36,133 nt of DNA, taken from positions 1 to 36,133 of the forward strand of contig JAHKLW010000021.1 of NCBI GenBank assembly GCA_020854815.1, read 5' to 3'. The notes under the pieces were generated by a model, which saw only the letters and a list, made by a program, of their open reading frames with translations, was not told the DNA's origin and made no database searches. The translations under genes and the position numbers were made by a program. Source of the DNA: Methanofastidiosum sp. (GTDB lineage: Archaea > Methanobacteriota_B > Thermococci > Methanofastidiosales > Methanofastidiosaceae). This document shows positions 16,850 through 22,480 of this stretch, piece after piece. Position 1 is the first letter of the stretch. Each line of letters opens with the position of its first letter.

Positions 16850-17275
16850 CTACCTATTGTCCTCAGTTATGTCGTCCAATATATCGGCTTCATTTAGCTT
16901 GACCTCATCTTCAATAGCATCCTGCTCTGTTTTATTTTCCGATGACTTGTTGTTGCTTGCAGTCGCTTCCGATTTAGGTACAAACTCGAAAGGGCTAAAC
17001 TCTGTCTGGGAGAGTTTTTTACATACTTCCGTGTACTTTGTCGCTTCTATTTCAATAAAACTGACTAAGTGGTAACAGCCTGTTTTGTCAAAGGTTCCGG
17101 TTTCCGAGCCCACAACTATGTTCGGGTGGCTATGAATCCAGGCGTACTTTGAGCGGTCGACCTCAAAAGCGAAGTCGAAAACCTCCACTCTGGGCAAGTA
17201 TTTTTTACTTTCCGGGTTGGTCTTATACGTATTTACAATTGTGGCGGGTTTCCTGTTTACGGATTTCTTGTTCAT
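16850..17275 (-). CDS. Hypothetical protein with acidic tail
   Basis: This 141-residue protein has a basic N-terminus (MNKKSVNRKP), a small globular domain (YLPRVEVFDFAFEVDRSKYAWIHSHPNIVVG) and a low-complexity acidic C-terminus (about 105-141, many E, D, N and S). The family is not recognised. It directly follows the portal gene with a gap of 11 bases, so it is probably co-translated with it. Small acidic-tailed proteins next to the portal can be head-completion or scaffold-like factors, but this is positional reasoning only. Confidence 0.6.
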   Translation of the reverse strand: MNKKSVNRKPATIVNTYKTNPESKKYLPRVEVFDFAFEVDRSKYAWIHSHPNIVVGSETGTFDKTGCYHLVSFIEIEATKYTEVCKKLSQTEFSPFEFVPKSEATASNNKSSENKTEQDAIEDEVKLNEADILDDITEDNR

Positions 17276-17286
17276 CTGCTAACCCC

Positions 17287-19143
17287 CTATATCTGCTGAC
17301 CGGTCTTGCGGCGTGGCGGGCGTCTTTCTGGTAAAGGTTCTGCCGGCTTTTCTTCCTCTGGAACCTCCGGTTTCTGTTCTTCTACATCCGGGCTCAATTG
17401 TTCAAACTGTCGAGGTGTTGGCAAAATACCTAGGAGTAAACTGTAGACTACAGGAAACTGCTCCTTTAAGGTCATAAGAGCGGCCTTGAAATCTGAAGGT
17501 GTTAGAGTTTGCATCCAGCCAAGAAATTCTTGCATACTGGGAGTTTCCAAAAGATCGTCCGGACTCGTAGACTCCATTAGAGCCTCCATAAGGAAGCCGG
17601 GTATCTCTTTATTGGAAATATCAATCGTTGAAGGCATTGCTTCAGTCTGAAGTGTGGCTTCAGCTCTTAGCTGAGCGAGCTGTTGCCATATTGTGTTTTC
17701 GGCAAGCAGCTGTGCATTTCGTTTAGCATCTTTCAGCATCTTGTTAAACTCGGTTTCCGGGTTTAAGCCGAGCTCTTCCATAAGAGTTTCATCGGATAAC
17801 TTCTGTCTTCCATTAAGCTCCATATAGTATCTCTTGCGTTCGGCGTCATCTGCCATTTTGAACTCCTGCAAACCTACCTCCACTTCTGGCAGATCTTTTG
17901 TAAGGGAAATTCGCTTTGCCACTCTCTTAATTACTCTGGAGAGAAACCCCCGATAATTGATAAAGTGATTTTCGAGCATTCTTAGCGACACAGAAGATCC
18001 CGACCAACTAAGGCCTCCCTTTACGAATTCCTGAGGAACCTGTAATCCGGAGATAATCTCATTCTCCGTTATCTGGAGCTCCTGATGCACCATAAGGGGC
18101 CTGCCATCCCCACCAATAGAGTTTTGTTGCAAAGGTATGGGGAAAAAGGCTATTTCATTAGGATCATTACGCCACCTCTGAATCTGGGTTGCAAAACTGG
18201 AAGCCATATTGCCCATATTTGGAAATGCGGGCATTTGTGGTGGGTAGGGGGAGCCCTGTACCATAGCGGGGGTGAAGTATCTATACGGTTTGAGGTGGTC
18301 TGCTGCAATAAAGTCGTTAGCTTTTTTCAGTAAACCCATATGATACAGAGAATTAGCTATATGAAATACGGGAGGGATCCCCAGGCCATTTAGATCGTCG
18401 GCGTATGAAGGCCTTTTCAGAAAAATTATCTTGTCTTCGTTGAAACGTACAGCCGCTTTGTCCTGGAGCGCAACTTCAAGAAAGGTCTTAGGCACTTCCT
18501 TCAAGAACCTTGCCTTTGTTCTGATATCGTTAAGTACTTTTTTGGGTATGGTGTAAACGAAAGTGTGCCGCTCGGATAAAGGGTTGTATTCATCTTCTAT
18601 GTACAGAGGATCCCATAAATGTAGTCTGAAATCGTTTGAAGTTGTTATCTTTTCTTCGGAGTAGTTTGCCTTTTGTTTTACCTTGCAGTTAGGACAGTAA
18701 ATGTACAAGCTTTTTGAACGAATATCCCAGTTTGCCTTGTCCATATCGTCTGCAGGGTTCTGGTTCCCTTCGGGCTCAACAACACTCCCACAGACACTAC
18801 AAGTGTAAGTACGCCTAAAGGGCTCATATAAGGTGGCGAATACTACCCCGAATATATAGTAGTTGATTCCTATTTCTACGAGGTTTTCCCGCAACTGCAT
18901 CTCTTCAAAAACACTTTCGTAAGCTGCTTTTACTGCAGAGTTAGCGGTCTTTATCAGAAGAGAAGTTATTGGGTATTCCGCTTTCTTAAACACTATATCC
19001 GATACTAAAGGTTCCGTTGCGTAGAAGTATTTAGCATATCTAAGCAGCGTTTTGTAATCACTGGGTGTGTGCATAGCAGCCAGGTTAAAAAAAGGGTCAC
19101 TAGCTTTTGTACGGTATCCTGAGTAGTATTCATTTAAGTTCAT
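17287..19143 (-). CDS. Portal protein with zinc-ribbon insertion
   Basis: This 618-residue protein would form the ring at the capsid vertex through which DNA is packaged. Portal features are a helical wing (LRYAKYFYATEPLVSDIVF), a long C-terminal helical region typical of portal stems and crowns (VPQEFVKGGLSWSGSSVSLRML, then NYRGFLSRVIKRVAKRI) and a Glu/Gln-rich helical barrel end. At about 117-156 a CxxC pair (CSVCG) and a second (CPNC) 37 residues on form a zinc ribbon, which standard portals lack. The proline-rich C-terminus (PEVPEEEKPAEPLPERRPPRRK) is disordered. The start is ATG after GGAGGTGCTTCA. It heads the leftward virion block. Confidence 0.75.
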   Translation of the reverse strand: MNLNEYYSGYRTKASDPFFNLAAMHTPSDYKTLLRYAKYFYATEPLVSDIVFKKAEYPITSLLIKTANSAVKAAYESVFEEMQLRENLVEIGINYYIFGVVFATLYEPFRRTYTCSVCGSVVEPEGNQNPADDMDKANWDIRSKSLYIYCPNCKVKQKANYSEEKITTSNDFRLHLWDPLYIEDEYNPLSERHTFVYTIPKKVLNDIRTKARFLKEVPKTFLEVALQDKAAVRFNEDKIIFLKRPSYADDLNGLGIPPVFHIANSLYHMGLLKKANDFIAADHLKPYRYFTPAMVQGSPYPPQMPAFPNMGNMASSFATQIQRWRNDPNEIAFFPIPLQQNSIGGDGRPLMVHQELQITENEIISGLQVPQEFVKGGLSWSGSSVSLRMLENHFINYRGFLSRVIKRVAKRISLTKDLPEVEVGLQEFKMADDAERKRYYMELNGRQKLSDETLMEELGLNPETEFNKMLKDAKRNAQLLAENTIWQQLAQLRAEATLQTEAMPSTIDISNKEIPGFLMEALMESTSPDDLLETPSMQEFLGWMQTLTPSDFKAALMTLKEQFPVVYSLLLGILPTPRQFEQLSPDVEEQKPEVPEEEKPAEPLPERRPPRRKTGQQI

Positions 19144-19231
19144 TGAAGCACCTCCAAGTCAACACACCTATATCGTACAGGTTTACAAAAAGTTATGCCG
19201 ACAAAAAAATCAAGTAATTTTCTACACTTTG

Positions 19232-19237
19232 ATTATA
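19232..19237 (-). promoter_or_regulatory. Possible leftward promoter of the virion block
   Basis: On the minus strand a consensus -10 box TATAAT lies about 90 bases before the portal start. The hexamer 17 bases upstream (TTTTAT) is a poor -35 box, so either an activator or the phage sigma factor would be needed. Confidence 0.35.
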
Positions 19238-19279
19238 TCTGCAGATGGTGACTAATAAAAGCATTTAGTTAACTGTATT

Positions 19280-19308
19280 TTGAAAAATATTGATTGTATT
19301 GGTATACA
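19280..19308 (+). promoter_or_regulatory. Sigma-70-type promoter of the small-gene island
   Basis: TTGAAA (19280-19285) and TATACA (19303-19308) are separated by exactly 17 bases in AT-rich DNA. A start near 19315 gives a leader of about 33 bases before the strong site CCAGGAGG and ATG 19348. This is the clearest promoter in the window and should be read by host polymerase. Confidence 0.7.
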
Positions 19309-19347
19309 TAACCAAGGTACCTAACTTAAACTCCAGGAGGTGTACAA

Positions 19348-19518
19348 ATGGAAACCAGCACCGAAAATATTAATTGGAAGAAGGTAGGGAAGTGGGCTTT
19401 AATAGGTGGAGGTGTCGTAGGCGCTTTCGCTGCTATTGTTGGGGCTGCACTGGCAGTCGTCCACAAACCTGAAAGCGAAGAGGCTCAGGAAGAGGAGGGG
19501 GAAGGACAGGAGGGCTAG
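19348..19518 (+). CDS. Small membrane protein, 56 residues
   Basis: The protein has one Gly/Ala-rich membrane segment (WALIGGGVVGAFAAIVGAALAVV, about residues 15-37) after a polar N-terminus and before an acidic tail (EEAQEEEGEGQEG). It has a near-perfect ribosome site (AGGAGG, 7 bases before ATG), a matched promoter and a terminator overlapping the stop, so it is probably highly expressed. The family is unknown. Small one-pass proteins like this are often superinfection exclusion or lysis-timing factors, and this is only a possibility. Confidence 0.75.
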   Translation: METSTENINWKKVGKWALIGGGVVGAFAAIVGAALAVVHKPESEEAQEEEGEGQEG

Positions 19519-19529
19519 GCCCCTCCTGT
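19506..19529 (+). terminator. Terminator overlapping the stop of the first small gene
   Basis: ACAGGAGG (19506-19513) pairs perfectly with CCTCCTGT (19522-19529), followed by TTATGTGGTT. The stop codon lies in its loop. Confidence 0.55.
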
Positions 19530-19556
19530 TTATGTGGTTAGAGAGCCTTAAAATTG

Positions 19557-19590
19557 AAAGAACAGGGGCCTACACCTTGTTCTTTTATTC
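19557..19590 (+). terminator. Second terminator in tandem
   Basis: AAAGAACA (19557-19564) pairs with TGTTCTTT (19578-19585), followed by TATTCTTTAT. A pair of terminators in tandem shields the next genes from readthrough. The remaining DNA to 19740 is AT-rich with TATA-like boxes (near 19680-19700) and no gene; it may hold a second promoter. Confidence 0.55.
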
Positions 19591-19745
19591 TTTATCCTTG
19601 ATAGTTTTAAGAACAGTAGTACAAACACTGCAGAATAAACAACTTAAAACCCGCTTTTTAAGCCAATTTTGGGTAAAAAAAGGTATATATATTGGTATAA
19701 AACACATAGGAAAGAAAACCCCCTAAAGAAAAGATGTTGTTATCT

Positions 19746-19774
19746 GAGGGAGCCCCTGTGCTCCCTCTCTTTTT
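19746..19774 (+). terminator. Strong intrinsic terminator before the second small-gene cluster
   Basis: GAGGGAGC (19746-19753) pairs with GCTCCCTC (19760-19767) and is followed by TCTTTTT. It sits 45 bases upstream of a start codon, so it could also act as a leader attenuator for the genes at 19819 onward. Confidence 0.75.
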
Positions 19775-19818
19775 ATGAGGGTTCTGGGAACAGAACCTTC
19801 ATACGAGGAGGTGTAGAG

Positions 19819-19974
19819 ATGACTACTGAAAAAATCAAGTCTATGAATTTTGTAGTTAAGACTATCGCTACATTAGTGATAGGTTTAACTACCACAATCG
19901 GTGCAGGGATAACCCTGCATCAGATCCGGAAGGGTGAAGATCCTTCTGGGTCTGGGAAGAACGGAGGGGTATGA
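19819..19974 (+). CDS. Small membrane protein, 51 residues
   Basis: This one-pass protein starts MTTEKIKSMNFVV and has a membrane segment of about 22 residues (FVVKTIATLVIGLTTTIGAGITL, about 10-32), then a polar tail. The start is chosen by CGAGGAGGTG 5 bases before ATG 19819; a longer open frame upstream has no ribosome site. It overlaps the next gene by 4 bases (ATGA), so the two are coupled. Topology mirrors the 56-residue gene upstream, which suggests related roles. The family is unrecognised. Confidence 0.7.
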   Translation: MTTEKIKSMNFVVKTIATLVIGLTTTIGAGITLHQIRKGEDPSGSGKNGGV

Positions 19975-20210
19975 GAATGCCAGCAACAGAGCAGGTAAAG
20001 AAAGTTAAAGAAGCCAAACCAAAAGCACCACAAAATTCTGTGAAGGAAGGAGGGACACCGGTGTCCCCAGAGAGAAAGGAAAAGGTAATTAAGGGACTCA
20101 AGGCAGCCGGACTTGTGGCTGCTGGATTTATTGGAGGAATCTTGGCCGGAAAGTTTGTAAAGGCCAGGAAGACGGCAACTGAGGTCGTGCCCTTCGACCT
20201 CAACGAGTAA
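19971..20210 (+). CDS. Small basic protein with a Gly/Ala membrane segment
   Basis: This 79-residue protein has a Lys-rich, disordered N-terminus (about 1-40; EQVKKVKEAKPKAPQNS) followed by KGLKAAGLVAAGFIGGILAGKFV (about 42-64), a Gly-rich weakly hydrophobic segment, and a short polar tail. It is translationally coupled to the previous gene by ATGA overlap. The glycine-zipper-like pattern (GxxxG-type spacing) could drive oligomerisation in a membrane. The family is unknown. A terminator follows 7 bases after the stop. Confidence 0.65.
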   Translation: MRMPATEQVKKVKEAKPKAPQNSVKEGGTPVSPERKEKVIKGLKAAGLVAAGFIGGILAGKFVKARKTATEVVPFDLNE

Positions 20211-20217
20211 AAGAATA

Positions 20218-20252
20218 AGAGGTGTGGGGCAACCCGCACCTCTTTCTCTTTT
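20218..20252 (+). terminator. Intrinsic terminator
   Basis: An 11-bp stem (AGAGGTGTGGG with CCCGCACCTCT, one wobble) carries a GCAA tetraloop and a TTTCTCTTTT tail. It lies right after the two coupled small genes. Confidence 0.85.
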
Positions 20253-20280
20253 CCCGAGGCAAGCGTGTTGTTGCTTCGGG
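20253..20280 (+). promoter_or_regulatory. Hairpin just before a strong ribosome site
   Basis: CCCGAGGCAA (20253-20262) and TTGCTTCGGG (20271-20280) form a 10-bp stem, and AAAGGAGG starts at the next base. It may stabilise a processed mRNA end or modulate translation of the 26-codon gene. Confidence 0.4.
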
Positions 20281-20293
20281 AAAGGAGGTTGTA

Positions 20294-20374
20294 ATGAAAG
20301 TACTTATGAAGGTGATAATCAACAAACCCCGCCAAAACACGTCCCCGGTGGGGGATACTTCCAAAAGGAGGTAG
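20294..20374 (+). CDS. Micro-gene of 26 codons, possible leader peptide
   Basis: ATG 20294 follows AAAGGAGGTTGTA, one of the best ribosome sites in the window. The product begins MKVLMKVIINKPRQN and is basic. Its last codons AGG AGG TAG make up the ribosome-binding site of the next gene, which starts 6 bases later, so ribosomes ending here would re-start there. It may be a leader peptide or a true microprotein. Its small size makes coding status uncertain, though signal and spacing are strong. Confidence 0.5.
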   Translation: MKVLMKVIINKPRQNTSPVGDTSKRR

Positions 20375-20379
20375 GTATA

Positions 20380-20553
20380 ATGTTCAAAGTAGTGGGTCTG
20401 AAGACCCTATACCAAGGCCCCAGCTTCCAGGAAGCTGAGGCCTTCTATGAGGAAGCAAGAGAGAAGCAGATGCCTGTTTCTCTCTTCATCCGGGATGTTC
20501 TTCATAAGCAATCGAAGAACCCCGGAAAGGCAAGGAAGAAGTGGGGCGTGTAG
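20380..20553 (+). CDS. Small basic protein, 57 residues
   Basis: The protein starts MFKVVGLKTLYQGPSF and has a helical middle (EAEAFYEEAREKQMPVSLFIRDVL, about 17-41) and a Lys/Arg-rich tail. The 'PVSLFIRDVLHKQ' pattern recalls the C-terminal helix pair of ribbon-helix-helix-like small DNA binders, but strand one is not clear. ATG 20380 is chosen because AAAAGGAGG lies 7 bases before it. The longer open frame from 20224 reads through a terminator and has no ribosome site. It ends inside a convergent terminator. Confidence 0.65.
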   Translation: MFKVVGLKTLYQGPSFQEAEAFYEEAREKQMPVSLFIRDVLHKQSKNPGKARKKWGV

Positions 20554-20571
20554 CCCCGCTTCTTTTTTTTT
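20539..20571 (+). terminator. Intrinsic terminator facing the leftward operon
   Basis: AAGTGGGGC (20539-20547) and GCCCCGCTT (20553-20561) form a 9-bp stem with a 5-base loop, followed by nine T. It ends 4 bases before the stop of the minus-strand gene at 20575, where the two blocks converge. Confidence 0.85.
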
Positions 20572-20574
20572 ACC

Positions 20575-21246
20575 CTAGGGTATGTTAAAGAAAAGGTCTT
20601 TGGATATGTAGTGTTCTATCCTAAACATCTTCCTGCCTTCTTCAAGCATCTGGATCCTGGCAGCGAGAACGCCGTCTGTTGTCTCCTTGAAAGCACTTAA
20701 GGGATACTTTGCGCTGATAAACTTATCGGCTATCTTTCTCGCTCTTTCCTGCTCGGGTTTCAGTTTGGTACCGGAAGGTGTGGCAAAGATATATTCATCC
20801 AGAAAAGCGTAGTCCTTGGGAAATACGAGCCCCCCGCGAAACTTCCATACGGTGCCTATGTACCTCTTCACTTCTTCGGATAAACTGTCTTTAACGGCTA
20901 TAGGAGCCAGTTTAATCGTAAGTAAGTCTAGGGTTAGTACCGTTTCAATAAAAGAAGGGGGTCTCTGCGTTTCGAGGTATTCCCCGTCAATGACTGTATT
21001 GGCCACCAGCTCAAAGACCTGCCACTCTGTTAGAGAGGGAATAGAACCTAAGGTAATGAAAGCGTGCAGCTTTTCTTTTACCTTAGGGTGTACTCTGTAG
21101 TTTCGTTGCCCTAATAGGTACTCCATAGTAGTTACAGGTTCTGAAACATCAAGACTGGCGCCTAGCAGCCTTTCGGCTTCCTGGATTATATACAAGGGGT
21201 TTATAAGGTTCGGCTCTTCAAACAACTCTTTGGGTGTAAAGTTCAT
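20575..21246 (-). CDS. Hypothetical protein, 223 residues
   Basis: This soluble, mostly helical protein has no recognised domain. It has a helical start (NPLYIIQEAERLLGASLDVSEP), an aromatic and charged middle (HAFITLGSIPSLTEWQVFELVANTVIDGEYLE) and a basic C-terminal half with EQERARKIADKFISAKYP. It overlaps the upstream zinc-ribbon gene by 4 bases (ATGA), so the two are made together. Such 200-residue phage proteins next to a small zinc ribbon can be assembly or loading factors, but no evidence selects one. Confidence 0.65.
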   Translation of the reverse strand: MNFTPKELFEEPNLINPLYIIQEAERLLGASLDVSEPVTTMEYLLGQRNYRVHPKVKEKLHAFITLGSIPSLTEWQVFELVANTVIDGEYLETQRPPSFIETVLTLDLLTIKLAPIAVKDSLSEEVKRYIGTVWKFRGGLVFPKDYAFLDEYIFATPSGTKLKPEQERARKIADKFISAKYPLSAFKETTDGVLAARIQMLEEGRKMFRIEHYISKDLFFNIP

Positions 21247-21647
21247 CTTGTCTCACTTCCCTTATCCTTGTCTGCTTTACAATAAGGACATAAAAAATTA
21301 CCTTCGCAATCTCGATAAGTCTTTGTAATGGGTACTGAGCAGCCACAAACATCGCAGGTTACCAGTCTTAATTTCTTTCCGCTAGCGTACTCCTCAAACT
21401 CTTCATAAGAACACGTGCCTTGTCTTTCTCTGGTACTCAAAAGCGCCCATACCCAGTTCAAAAAAATATAGGGTCGCTCCGGGAACAAAGGTGAAAACTT
21501 CTCTATAATCACCACGTCTTCACACACCCCGGATACAGGAATACCGACTACTGCGGGGTTCCCTCCATAACGGCCCCTGTGAACTGAACGGAGGGCTTTT
21601 ATGTCCAGTATCTCTCCATCAGCGTTTCTGTAATACAGAGAACTCAC
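21243..21647 (-). CDS. Zinc-ribbon protein
   Basis: This 134-residue protein has a C-terminal zinc ribbon at about 97-124: CDVCG, then CPYC 20 residues later. The N-terminal part has a basic stretch (ALRSVHRGRYGGNP) and hydrophobic strands (VCEDVVIIEKFSPLFPERPYIFLNWVWALL). It starts with GTG 8 bases after AGGAGG. Zinc ribbons like this bind nucleic acids or proteins. It is coupled to the downstream 223-residue gene and follows a 56-residue gene by 20 bases. Confidence 0.7.
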   Translation of the reverse strand: MSSLYYRNADGEILDIKALRSVHRGRYGGNPAVVGIPVSGVCEDVVIIEKFSPLFPERPYIFLNWVWALLSTRERQGTCSYEEFEEYASGKKLRLVTCDVCGCSVPITKTYRDCEGNFLCPYCKADKDKGSETR

Positions 21648-21667
21648 GGTAATGACCTCCTAAAGTC

Positions 21668-21838
21668 TCACATAACAGCTGCAACAAGCTCCGTTATATT
21701 GGGAACTATGTGAGGTGCAAGAATTTTGTGGGCGACCATTCCAACTTTTTCCGGGGTTATCCTTCCGGTAGTGTCTGCAATTATTATATTGACGGAGTGT
21801 GGAAGCGCCCGCAGTTCTATAACAGGAGCACTAAGCAT
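21668..21838 (-). CDS. Small protein, 56 residues
   Basis: Read on the minus strand, ATG 21838 opens MLSAPVIELRALPHSVNIII and ends TELVAAVM before TGA. The start overlaps the stop of the preceding gene by 8 bases, and AGGAGGG lies 7 bases before it, inside that gene. The pattern of hydrophobic residues (VNIIIADTTGRITPEKVGMVAHKILAPHIVP) suggests a small folded alpha/beta unit. Without it the gap between its neighbours would be unexplained. The family is unknown. Confidence 0.65.
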   Translation of the reverse strand: MLSAPVIELRALPHSVNIIIADTTGRITPEKVGMVAHKILAPHIVPNITELVAAVM

Positions 21839-22421
21839 CTTCTATCCCTCCTGCATTTTTACAGTAAATCTCTGTTTGTACTCTGTAAAGTGTGTCCAGG
21901 AGGTGGCTTAAAGATTTTTTTATGTGCTCCAGCGGCGTTTTTAACGACAAGGGGAGCTGTTCACAACTGAGCATCCTAGCGATTTCGTTTATAGTTTCAG
22001 AAACCGTAACACATAGAACCATTGAAAGCAGTGTAACCCTCGGAGTAGAGGTCTCACTGACCTCCTGGTTTAGCCTTACACCACCCCAGGAATTTATATA
22101 CTGTGTCAGCACCTGCTCCAGACGTTCAGATAAGCCCTCTAGTATTCCTGCTGCAAAAACCCCTAACTCAACGGCTCTTTTAGATTCCTTGCGGGATTGA
22201 AACTTCATTTCGTCTGACAACGCCTGCACTTTATCCTTTATTTCCGGATTGGCGATTGTAGTCGTGGGGTCATCGGTCTCTGACGGTACCACTATCATAA
22301 GAGTCTCTTCTCCCAGAGCACTGTCAGCTTCCGCTCCTGCATAGGAGTAGAGACCAGAGGCCAGTAGTCTTGGTACCTCAATACCGGCTATCAACACTTC
22401 GTACATCTTCCCGAAAACCAC
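21831..22421 (-). CDS. Hypothetical protein, 196 residues
   Basis: It starts with GTG after AGGAGGTGATTCT. The first 60 residues are beta-rich (MVFGKMYEVLIAGIEVP, then EETLMIVVPSETDDPT). The rest is helical, with a long charged helix (PEIKDKVQALSDEMKFQSRKES) and a C-terminal helical bundle (EHIKKSLSHLLDTLYRVQTE). The family is not recognised. It directly follows nrdD (60-base gap), but nothing suggests it is an NrdD activase, because the three-cysteine radical SAM motif is absent. Confidence 0.6.
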   Translation of the reverse strand: MVFGKMYEVLIAGIEVPRLLASGLYSYAGAEADSALGEETLMIVVPSETDDPTTTIANPEIKDKVQALSDEMKFQSRKESKRAVELGVFAAGILEGLSERLEQVLTQYINSWGGVRLNQEVSETSTPRVTLLSMVLCVTVSETINEIARMLSCEQLPLSLKTPLEHIKKSLSHLLDTLYRVQTEIYCKNAGGIEDA

Positions 22422-22480
22422 AGAATCACCTCCTGATAGAACCTTACCCTTTTCGTGAAAACTCTGCCGTTAAGCAGAAC

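Noticed and set aside
19889-20335. 148-codon frame on the minus strand across the small-gene island
   Set aside because: It covers three plus-strand genes and terminators that have strong signals, and has no ribosome site.
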